This document shows, one piece after another, positions 1-5,630 of a DNA stretch of 5,630 nt (positions are counted from its first letter, which is position 1; every line of letters begins with the position of its first letter). The DNA comes from Gammaproteobacteria bacterium (GTDB taxonomy: Bacteria; Pseudomonadota; Gammaproteobacteria; Pseudomonadales; GM7GCV1): positions 1 to 5,630 of the forward strand of contig JAURLY010000134.1 in assembly GCA_030830945.1 (NCBI GenBank). The letters run 5' to 3'. The notes below the pieces were generated by a model. That model saw only the letters and a list, made by a program, of their open reading frames with translations, had not been told where the DNA came from and searched no databases. Position numbers and translations under genes: made by a program.

Positions 1-353
1 ACCAGGTCGGTGATGACTTCTTCATGGGTTGGTCCCATACAAAAATCCCGATCGTGGCGATCTTTCATACGCAGCAGTTCGGGACCATATTGCTCCCATC
101 GACCACTTTCTTCCCAGAGCTCTGCCGGCTGGGTAACAGGCATAAGAACTTCCTGACCGCCCGCACGATTCATTTCTTCGCGAACAATGTCTTGTACTTT
201 ATGGAGAACACGCAGGCCCAAAGGCAGCCAAGTGTAAAGACCAGAGGCAAGGCGACGAATTAATCCGGCGCGAAGCATTAGCTGATGACTTATTACTTCG
301 GCATCTGATGGGGTTTCTTTAAGAGTAGATATTAGGAATTTTGTGGCGCGCAT
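1..353 (-). CDS. proS: Prolyl-tRNA synthetase, N-terminal 117 residues (gene runs off the left edge)
   Basis: Class II aminoacyl-tRNA synthetase that charges tRNA-Pro with proline in the cytoplasm. The reverse strand is open from the ATG at 353 to base 1 with no stop. The protein begins MRATKFLISTLKETP and continues with AEVISHQLMLRAGLIRR (residues 19-34), LASGLYTWLPLG (35-46, motif 1 region), EVLMPVTQPAELW (68-80), SGRWEQYGPELL (83-94) and GPTHEEVITDL (107-117, the start of the motif 2 loop). This matches the bacterial-type ProRS start nearly residue for residue as I recall the E. coli protein. The family is about 570 residues, so roughly four fifths, including the editing and anticodon domains, lies outside the window. 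The start is fixed by homology, although the upstream sequence (CATAGAA) gives almost no Shine-Dalgarno match. The gene follows the cyclic-nucleotide-binding gene on the same strand after 102 bp, so it may have its own promoter; I could not identify one with confidence. Confidence 0.97.
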   Translation of the reverse strand, partial: MRATKFLISTLKETPSDAEVISHQLMLRAGLIRRLASGLYTWLPLGLRVLHKVQDIVREEMNRAGGQEVLMPVTQPAELWEESGRWEQYGPELLRMKDRHDRDFCMGPTHEEVITDL

Positions 354-455
354 TTCTATGGATGTCGATTAGCTGGCCGTACATTCTACGGTCTGGCTTT
401 GTTTGGGTACAGGTTGTTAAGCGACAGAATAAAGTTGGATGTGACCTATGGTCGG

Positions 456-1127
456 TTACTCGATTTCCATTGAGCGATGGAAAGCAACCAATTGATTGCA
501 TTCTGTGAGTACTCGTGCAATTTCGCCGGCTTGTTTGGCGATAATTTCCAGTGAACCTTGCGGATCAAACGCGAAGTCGTGGACGGAAGGCACTGAGCGC
601 CTGATTTCCCTTGCAGTTCCAGCCAGATCGGCAATTCTTGGGCTGTCAGAATATTTCATCTCAAACATATCAACACGCCATTTGAGTGACTGGGTAAGAT
701 CTCGCCAAAAAATGAAATAGACCCGATCATCCAGCTCGGGATATCGATCTCTGTTGGTAAAGGTCTCTTGGCGAAAGCTGAGAATGGTCGATGTTTCACT
801 GGTTACGCGAACAGTCGCTTGTCGGTCCTGGACATCCAACGCCAAAGATAGCTCGCCAATCATCTCACCAGGGCGTGCCAGGCCGATCTGAATGAATTTA
901 TTGAGATCCTCGTCTCTAACGTAAGCGCCCATCTGGCCCTCAACAATAAAGAAAAGTTCTTTCGAGCTGGAACCTTGATGAATAAGAATATCGCCCCGTT
1001 TTAACTCGCGTTTTCTACATATGTTCATAAGCACATGAAACTGTGCAGTATCAACTTCGTTAACGGCACGAAAAAAGTTGATTGTGTCCAAGACTTTATT
1101 GTCGTCCTTGGTGATGCGATTGATCAT
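456..1127 (-). CDS. Single-domain cyclic-nucleotide-binding (CRP-like sensor) protein without a DNA-binding domain
   Basis: A 223-residue protein with a cyclic-nucleotide-binding beta-barrel at about residues 18-125. Visible hallmarks are the ELKRGDILIHQG strand-turn (41-52), LFFIVEGQMGAYV (58-70), and a phosphate-binding-cassette-like GEMIGELSLALDVQDRQATV (residues 87-106), which keeps the glutamate of GEL (92) and an arginine (102) at about the usual places. Binding of cAMP, cGMP or a related nucleotide is therefore plausible but not shown. The last ~95 residues are helical and charged (PELDDRVYFIFWRDL, then an EIIAKQAGEIARVL helix). I see no helix-turn-helix, kinase or channel segment, so this is not a classical transcription factor; it may be a sensor or partner protein. 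The gene ends in TAA. ATG at 1127 was chosen; an in-frame TTG at 1142 would add five residues, and neither start has a clear ribosome binding site. It lies 47 bp downstream of the broken HD-GYP gene, probably in the same operon, suggesting a past or present role in nucleotide second-messenger signalling. Confidence 0.85.
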   Translation of the reverse strand: MINRITKDDNKVLDTINFFRAVNEVDTAQFHVLMNICRKRELKRGDILIHQGSSSKELFFIVEGQMGAYVRDEDLNKFIQIGLARPGEMIGELSLALDVQDRQATVRVTSETSTILSFRQETFTNRDRYPELDDRVYFIFWRDLTQSLKWRVDMFEMKYSDSPRIADLAGTAREIRRSVPSVHDFAFDPQGSLEIIAKQAGEIARVLTECNQLVAFHRSMEIE

Positions 1128-1174
1128 AAGTCTAGGCTTCAAGTACGGCTATTTTTTCTTGCCGAAGAACTTTC

Positions 1175-2460
1175 TCAAAATGCCCCTGGGTGAGCTTGTG
1201 CTTGAGGATGATCCCCCGTCCAATCGCTGATATTCTGCTGTATTTCTTTCATGTCGATATTAAAAGAGGCCGTGGACAGATCCTTAAGAATTCTGGCATT
1301 TACGCCATCAGTACTGTCCGGCTGCTGTGCAGCGAGACTAATGACCCGTTTTTCTTCCGGTGGCTGGCCTTCTTCATAGGTAATGACCATTACTTTGGGT
1401 TTAAGGCGGAATTTATCGTCCTGATCAACAACCACGGCAACTTCGCCAGTATCGAGTTGCAAGATAGTTCCCAGAGGGTAGGTGCCAAGAGATTCAATAA
1501 AATGAACGGCAAGTTCGTCCTGGAAGGCACGACCCCGCTGGCTGTACACAAAACGGGCAGCTTCTGAAGACGACATAGCGTCCCGACCACGATTAAGTGG
1601 GTTGAGTGCCAAGTCGTAAGCAGTGGCAATGGAGGTTATACGCGCCAGCAGGGGAATATCTTCACCCGCCAGCCCTTTGGGTTTGCCCGTACCATTAAAC
1701 TTTTCCCTCTGACAGGCAATAATCTGGATGACTTCCTTATGCATCTTGGACATTTCTGCCAATTTGATACTTTCCTGAACTGCCTCGTCAGCCGTCGTGA
1801 TCTTTCTGCCTTCTTTCTAGCTCTGTAGCTGACCCATGTCCTTGATCATGGAGCCAATAGCTAGCCATTTCAGATCTTGCTCGTCCAGGCCAATATGTCT
1901 TCCCCAAAGAAGCGCCTAGGTTGAGGTACGCAGCGCATGGTCATAAACCTTGTTGTTGTGCCGCTGGATCAACGCCAGCCAAGATAATGCAGATGGGTAG
2001 GCGACCGCACTGGATACCAGGGTACTGGAAGCCTTGCTAACATCTTGTGGGTTAACCAGGGAATTCTCTGAAACACCTTTAAATACACTAGTCAGTGAAG
2101 TTTGCACCTTCTGATAAGACTCTCGAGCGAGTTTCATCTCAGTACTGGACATTCGAGGCCTGGCTTCGTATTTGTCCTTGTTTATAGGCAGCGGCTTCTC
2201 TGATTTTTTGTAAGGATCGTTGGGATTGCCCTTTGGTGGAGGTGGTGCGGATCGCTCTTTTGTGGCTTGATGGATTGAGCATTATCAACATAAACAAACT
2301 CACACAATTACTGAAGCTTGGCCAATACCTTGGGCGAGTTGACCACAAAACCTTGTAACAGGAAAGGTGATTCCTCCCAAGGGCGATCCAAAGCAGAGAC
2401 GTACATACCCATTTGTATGTTGGAGGCGGCGATTTTGGATTGTTTAAGTTCTTGTGCCAT
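1175..2460 (-). pseudogene. HD-GYP-domain (c-di-GMP phosphodiesterase-like) gene with DUF3391 N-terminus, disrupted by three stops and one frameshift
   Basis: From ATG 2460 the reading starts MAQELKQSKIAA and GMYVSALDRPWEESPFLLQG, a DUF3391-type domain found in front of HD-GYP domains. It stops at TAA (2308-2310), yet the same frame goes on with LCEFVYVDNAQSIKPQ. Near 2258-2261, an A4 run on the coding strand, the frame changes by a net loss of one base and continues KERSAPPPPKGNPNDPYKK. The HD-GYP helices follow: YPSALSWLALIQRHNNKVYD, TAG (1916-1918), ALLWGRHIGLDEQDL, SMIKDMGQLQS, TAG (1817-1819), then an open stretch to TGA at 1175-1177. Adding back one base gives 429 codons including the stop, a normal length for this family. 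The C-terminal part is clearly family-like (GTGKPKGLAGEDIPLLARI; FQDELAVHFIESLGTYPLG; LDTGEVAVVV). Catalytic motifs are also lost: the HD pair reads KD (1838-1843), HHE reads QRE (1703-1711) and GYP reads GKP (1679-1687). Intact relatives hydrolyse cyclic-di-GMP. The 195-residue C-terminal open stretch (1175-1762) could still be translated, but I consider the gene inactive. Assembly errors are an alternative for one lesion but unlikely for all four. Confidence 0.88.
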
Positions 2461-2690
2461 GTGAATCCATAGTGAGCAAATTTGCTTTGATACCAGTGTT
2501 TTAAACTTAACTATTGGCGATATACAGGGCAGATTATCACGGCATTTGGATTAATTTGGTACCCATCAAGCAAACAAACCTGCAAAAGCCTGATAACACT
2601 GACCTATTTGATTCACTGCAGCAACTGCCTCATGTATAATCGCGCGCTTTTTAAACAACGACCCATCGGCCAATTCCAGCGAGTATTGCC
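2461..2690. other. Divergent intergenic region between the HD-GYP pseudogene and fmdB
   Basis: This 230-bp spacer separates the leftward and rightward transcription units. It is AT-rich at 2461-2560. On the plus strand it carries the fmdB promoter described separately. On the minus strand I find only weak -10-like hexamers (for example GATAAT near 2534-2539) without a matching -35 at proper spacing, so no leftward promoter is called. I see no tRNA, strong hairpin terminator, tandem repeat or small coding sequence with a credible start here. Confidence 0.6.
2612..2640 (+). promoter_or_regulatory. Sigma70-type promoter for fmdB-aspS-yebC
   Basis: A perfect TATAAT -10 box lies at 2635-2640. Seventeen bases upstream is TTCACT (2612-2617), which matches four of six positions of the -35 consensus. 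The predicted transcript would start around 2646-2648, leaving an untranslated leader of about 43-45 bases before the fmdB ATG. The bases after the -10 box (CGCGCGC, 2641-2647) form a GC-rich discriminator. In gammaproteobacteria such discriminators are known to accompany negative control by ppGpp/DksA of translation-related promoters; that control is inference here. Confidence 0.65.
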
Positions 2691-3008
2691 ATGCCTTTCT
2701 ACGAGTATCGATGTCAGGACTGCGGGCACCAGTTTGATGTCCTGCAAAAAATATCGGATGAATTGTTAAAAGATTGCCCGAATTGCCATAAATCTTCTCT
2801 GGTGAAACTGGTTTCAGCGCCATCATTTCGCCTGAGCGGCACCGGATGGTACGAAACCGATTTTAAAACCGATAAAGACAAGAAAAAGAATCTCGCTGAG
2901 TCTAAAAACGATTCCAGTGAGAAAAAGGCCGGCTCTGTAGCTGGAAAGACAGATGCAAAGCCTGCAGACAAGCCAAAAGCAAACAAGCCCAAGCCGTCAG
3001 CAGCATAA
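2691..3008 (+). CDS. fmdB: FmdB-family zinc-ribbon protein
   Basis: A 105-residue protein of the FmdB/CxxC_CxxC_SSSS family of small zinc-ribbon proteins, often annotated as putative regulators but without a firmly established role. It begins MPFYEYRCQDCGHQF. Cysteines 8, 11, 29 and 32 form two CxxC knuckles, one either side of the family's helix (VLQKISDELLKDCPNC), and should bind one zinc ion. A conserved segment FRLSGTGWYETDFK covers residues 46-59. From residue 60 to the end the chain is low-complexity, rich in lysine, alanine and proline (KPADKPKANKPKPSAA), probably disordered and strongly basic, which would suit nucleic-acid or ribosome contact (inference). There is no signal peptide or membrane segment. 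The start follows a weak GCGAG ribosome site. It is the first gene of the rightward unit, 27 bp ahead of aspS, a pairing common in proteobacteria. Confidence 0.92.
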   Translation: MPFYEYRCQDCGHQFDVLQKISDELLKDCPNCHKSSLVKLVSAPSFRLSGTGWYETDFKTDKDKKKNLAESKNDSSEKKAGSVAGKTDAKPADKPKANKPKPSAA

Positions 3009-3035
3009 AAAGACCATTCGACATAGAGATATTTA

Positions 3036-4826
3036 ATGCGAACAGATTATTGTGGGACTTTGGGTTCCAAGGACATTGACCGAGAAGTAACCCTGTGTGG
3101 ATGGGTAGATCGTCGCCGTGATCACGGTGGGGTTATTTTTATCGATCTGCGAGACCGAGACGGTATTGTCCAGGTGGTATTTGACCCAGACGGAAAAGAA
3201 TTTTTCCAGCTCGCTGACAAGGTTCGGTCCGAGTATGTACTCAAGGTAACTGGTCGAGTGCGCGCTCGTGAGGCCGCAACAGTAAACGCAAACATGAAAA
3301 CCGGTGAAATTGAGGTTTTTGGTCTAGGCCTGGAAATCCTGAATACTTCCGAAACGCCATCCTTTCAATTGGACGAGCATACCTCGGTGGGTGAGGAAGT
3401 ACGATTGCGTGATCGGTTCCTGGACTTACGTCGAACCGAAATGCAAAAAAACCTGCAATTGCGAGCCCGAATTACCAGTACCGTTAGAAACTCTCTGGAA
3501 CAGCAGGGTTTCCTGGATATTGAAACACCGATTTTGACTCGCGCAACACCTGAAGGCGCGCGTGACTACCTTGTGCCCAGCCGTACTCATGAAGGCAAGT
3601 TTTTTGCCTTGCCCCAGTCCCCACAGCTATTCAAGCAGTTGTTAATGGTTTCCGGTTACGACCGTTATTACCAGATTGCCAAATGTTTCCGCGACGAAGA
3701 CTTGCGCGCCGATCGACAACCAGAATTTACCCAGATAGATATCGAGGCTTCGTTTATCGAAGAAGACGACATCATGGGTGTCTCAGAAACCATGATTCGC
3801 AATCTGTTCAATTCAGTGCTAAGTGTGGATCTGGGAGATTTCCCGAGAATGCCATACTCAGAAGCTATGTCGCGCTTTGGTTCGGACAAGCCGGATCTAC
3901 GCATTCCGCTTGAATTGGTCGATGTCGGCGACTTGATGGAAAGTGTCGAATTCAAAGTGTTTTCCGGACCGGCAACAGACCCCAAAGGGCGAGTCGCTGC
4001 CATCAAGGTCCCAGGTGGTAATGACAAGCTAACTCGCAAACAGATAGATGACTACACCAAGTTTGTAGGCATCTACGGAGCCAAAGGCCTGGCATACATC
4101 AAGTGCAACGATATTTCAGATTTAGCAGAAGGCCTGCAATCACCGATCGTTAAATTCCTTCCCGAAGATGTTCGCGGGGCTATTCTCGAGCGCACTGGCG
4201 CTGAAAATGGAGACCTTATCTTCTTTGGTGCTGACAAGGCGACTGTGGTCAACGAATCACTGGGGGCTCTAAGATGTAAACTGGGTGCCGACCTGAATCT
4301 TTACACCTGCGAATGGGCTCCTCTATGGGTAATTGACTTCCCCATGTTTGAAGAGACGGATGAGGGCTGGCATGCATTGCATCATCCTTTCACGGCTCCC
4401 AGTGTTTCTCCAGACGAATTAAAAGCCAATCCGGGTGAAGCACTTTCCCGTGCCTACGATATGGTTCTAAATGGAACAGAGCTTGGTGGTGGCTCAATTC
4501 GTATCCATGATCAAAAAATGCAGAAAACTGTTTTTGATGTGTTGGGTATTAGTGAGGAAGAGGCCGATGAAAAGTTTGGTTTCCTGTTGCGTGCTCTAAG
4601 CTACGGAGCTCCACCTCATGGTGGTCTGGCATTTGGTCTTGATCGGCTGGTAATGCTAATGGTTGATGCCGATTCTATTCGTGATGTAATTGCTTTCCCG
4701 AAAACGCAGTCAGCACAATGTCTAATGACTGATGCGCCGGGGCTTGTTACCAACACTCAACTGCGTGATTTGAACCTGAGGCTCAGGGAAAAACCTAATT
4801 CAGTCGAACCCAAAGCAGACAAATAA
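3036..4826 (+). CDS. aspS: Aspartyl-tRNA synthetase, probably non-discriminating (Asp/Asn) type
   Basis: A full-length 596-residue bacterial class IIb synthetase (E. coli enzyme about 590) that charges tRNA-Asp with aspartate in the cytoplasm. The N-terminal OB-fold anticodon-binding domain spans about residues 1-105 (EVTLCGWVDRRRDHGGVIF). The catalytic core follows, with the motif 1 region FLDIETPILTRATPEGARDY (159-178), the QSPQLFKQ loop (194-201) and motif 2, CFRDEDLRADRQPEFTQIDI (217-236). The bacterial GAD insertion lies at roughly 285-425 (GSDKPDLR, KGLAYIK). Motif 3 is GAPPHGGLAFGLDRLVML (524-541). LGGGSIRIHD (483-492) is also intact. No key residue is missing. His30 sits where Pseudomonas-type enzymes that also charge tRNA-Asn have His and the discriminating E. 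coli enzyme has Leu. If so, Asp-tRNA-Asn would be amidated by GatCAB, which is not in the window. The start matches family N-termini (MRTDYCG); the ribosome site is weak (AGAGA). It is likely co-transcribed with fmdB and yebC. Confidence 0.98.
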   Translation: MRTDYCGTLGSKDIDREVTLCGWVDRRRDHGGVIFIDLRDRDGIVQVVFDPDGKEFFQLADKVRSEYVLKVTGRVRAREAATVNANMKTGEIEVFGLGLEILNTSETPSFQLDEHTSVGEEVRLRDRFLDLRRTEMQKNLQLRARITSTVRNSLEQQGFLDIETPILTRATPEGARDYLVPSRTHEGKFFALPQSPQLFKQLLMVSGYDRYYQIAKCFRDEDLRADRQPEFTQIDIEASFIEEDDIMGVSETMIRNLFNSVLSVDLGDFPRMPYSEAMSRFGSDKPDLRIPLELVDVGDLMESVEFKVFSGPATDPKGRVAAIKVPGGNDKLTRKQIDDYTKFVGIYGAKGLAYIKCNDISDLAEGLQSPIVKFLPEDVRGAILERTGAENGDLIFFGADKATVVNESLGALRCKLGADLNLYTCEWAPLWVIDFPMFEETDEGWHALHHPFTAPSVSPDELKANPGEALSRAYDMVLNGTELGGGSIRIHDQKMQKTVFDVLGISEEEADEKFGFLLRALSYGAPPHGGLAFGLDRLVMLMVDADSIRDVIAFPKTQSAQCLMTDAPGLVTNTQLRDLNLRLREKPNSVEPKADK

Positions 4827-4829
4827 ATC

Positions 4830-4841
4830 GTTTACGTAAAC
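4830..4841. repeat. Perfect 12-bp palindrome GTTTACGTAAAC in the aspS-yebC gap
   Basis: GTTTACGTAAAC is exactly self-complementary and begins three bases after the aspS stop codon. A stem with no loop cannot form a good hairpin, and no T-run follows, so it is not a Rho-independent terminator. CG-centred palindromes of this length are typical of dimeric repressor sites (LacI/GalR-like or TetR-like), but no regulator can be named from the sequence. It may also be chance. Confidence 0.35.
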
Positions 4842-4871
4842 CCAACCCGAGAATCATCCAAAAGACAGTTC

Positions 4872-4877
4872 AGAGGT
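4872..4877 (+). promoter_or_regulatory. Ribosome binding site of yebC
   Basis: AGAGGT lies six bases upstream of the yebC ATG at 4884. It is the clearest Shine-Dalgarno sequence in the window. It fixes the yebC start, which also agrees with the invariant MAGHSKW N-terminus of the family. Confidence 0.75.
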
Positions 4878-4883
4878 AAAAGA

Positions 4884-5627
4884 ATGGCAGGCCATTCCAA
4901 ATGGGCAAATATTAAGCACAAGAAAGCCGCGGTTGATGCCAAACGCGGCAAGGTCTTTACCAAGATCATTCGTGAACTAGTCGTTGCGGCCAAAGCTGGA
5001 CCGAACCCCGAAGACAATCCTCGATTGCGAGGGGTGGTCGATAAGGCATTGGCTGCCAACATGAAAAAGGACACCATCGAAAAAGCTATTGCCCGCGGCG
5101 CTGGTAATGCCGAGGGCGACAACTACGAAGAATGCACCTACGAAGGTTATGCGCCTGGCGGCGTCGCCGTATTGGTTGAATGCATGACTGACAACAAAAA
5201 CCGCACAGTTGCAGAAATTCGCCATGCGTTCAGCAAGCGTGGTGGTAATTTAGGGACTGACGGATCTGTGGTCTATCTGTTCGATCGTAAAGGGCAAATT
5301 TATTATGAATCGGTCGATGAGGATGAGCTCATGGAAGCCGCGCTTGAAGCAGGGGTTGAAGACATCGAATCCGGCGATGATGAATCAGCATTGCTTTACA
5401 CGGCATGGGAGGAATTCGATGATGTAAAGAAGGCACTGGTCGAAGCCGGGTTTAAACCAGATTCCGCTGAAGTCACCATGATTGCCTCAACGGAAATTCC
5501 TTTAGATAAAGATTCAGCTGAATCTGTCTTGGGACTCGTGGAGCAACTTGAAGACCTTGACGACGTGCAAAATGTTTACACCAATGCCGATATTCCAGAA
5601 GAGATTATGGATGAGCTGCAAGGGTAA
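4884..5627 (+). CDS. yebC: YebC/PmpR-family translation or transcription regulator (TACO1 homologue)
   Basis: A complete 247-residue protein, the usual length for the family, ending in TAA three bases before the window edge. It begins with the diagnostic MAGHSKWANIKHKK and contains GKVFTKIIRELVVAAKAG (22-39), IEKAIARGAG (65-74), YEGYAPGGVAVLVECMTDNK (86-105), RTVAEIRHAFSKRGGNLG (107-124) and GSVVYLF (127-133). A highly acidic C-terminal half follows. Members have been described as DNA-binding regulators (PmpR in Pseudomonas controls quinolone signalling). More recent work on bacterial YebC and mitochondrial TACO1 points to a ribosome-associated role that relieves stalling, especially at proline-rich stretches. 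The sequence alone does not say which role applies. It follows aspS after 57 bp. In gammaproteobacteria ruvC normally follows yebC, and the trailing GAG at the window end could belong to its ribosome site (inference). Confidence 0.97.
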   Translation: MAGHSKWANIKHKKAAVDAKRGKVFTKIIRELVVAAKAGPNPEDNPRLRGVVDKALAANMKKDTIEKAIARGAGNAEGDNYEECTYEGYAPGGVAVLVECMTDNKNRTVAEIRHAFSKRGGNLGTDGSVVYLFDRKGQIYYESVDEDELMEAALEAGVEDIESGDDESALLYTAWEEFDDVKKALVEAGFKPDSAEVTMIASTEIPLDKDSAESVLGLVEQLEDLDDVQNVYTNADIPEEIMDELQG

Positions 5628-5630
5628 GAG

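Noticed and set aside
24..263. A 79-codon plus-strand open frame at the left edge
   Set aside because: It lies antisense within proS, whose conserved protein sequence accounts for this stretch; it has no ribosome site and no family resemblance.
377..391. Inverted repeat CCGTA-N5-TACGG between the cyclic-nucleotide gene and proS
   Set aside because: The stem is only five base pairs with no T-run, so it is neither a convincing terminator nor an attenuator. The TAGAAT on the minus strand inside it lacks a -35 partner at proper spacing.
1817..2310. Possible stop-codon reassignment or suppression (TAG or TAA read as an amino acid) in the HD-GYP gene
   Set aside because: The frame also needs a one-base correction, both TAA and TAG interrupt it, TAA ends four of the neighbouring genes normally, and those genes contain no internal stops. 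Ordinary gene decay explains it better.
2139..2348. A 69-codon minus-strand open frame over the frameshift region
   Set aside because: It is in a third frame, while the protein-like sequence of the HD-GYP family runs through the two other frames here.
2641..2652. CGCGCGC followed by TTTTT as a terminator
   Set aside because: The GC block has no loop-forming partner to make a stem before the T-run, and it lies between a consensus -10 box and the fmdB start, where a discriminator is expected.
3668..4039. A 123-codon minus-strand open frame inside aspS
   Set aside because: It is antisense to the conserved motif 2 and insertion-domain region of AspRS, and its serine/leucine-rich composition is typical of a reverse-strand shadow.

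Overview
The window looks like a chromosomal segment of a gammaproteobacterium. The aspartyl-tRNA synthetase and the start of prolyl-tRNA synthetase resemble Pseudomonas/Oceanospirillales-type proteins as I remember them. The order proS / signalling genes / fmdB / aspS / yebC fits the housekeeping neighbourhood of that group, where ruvC normally follows yebC. Base composition is moderate and there are no mobile elements, tRNAs, rRNAs or CRISPR repeats.

The left half (1-2460) is read on the minus strand. In transcription order it holds a broken HD-GYP-type cyclic-di-GMP phosphodiesterase gene (2460 to 1175), an intact small protein with one cyclic-nucleotide-binding domain (1127 to 456), and the first 117 codons of proS (353 to beyond the left edge). 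The HD-GYP gene can be read along its whole length only by passing three in-frame stop codons and correcting one net one-base loss. Its HD and GYP active-site motifs have also been replaced, so both the reading frame and the catalytic site have decayed.

A 230-bp divergent intergenic region (2461-2690) carries a good sigma70-type promoter for the right half, with a perfect TATAAT box followed by a GC-rich discriminator.

The right half (2691-5627) is read on the plus strand: fmdB (zinc-ribbon protein), aspS and yebC, with gaps of 27 and 57 bp, probably one operon. The gap before yebC holds a perfect 12-bp palindrome. The clear jobs here are charging tRNA (ProRS, AspRS) and assisting translation or regulation (YebC). 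AspRS carries a histidine associated with the non-discriminating enzyme type. I see no convincing new biological system. The most notable signal is the decayed HD-GYP gene next to an intact putative nucleotide sensor.
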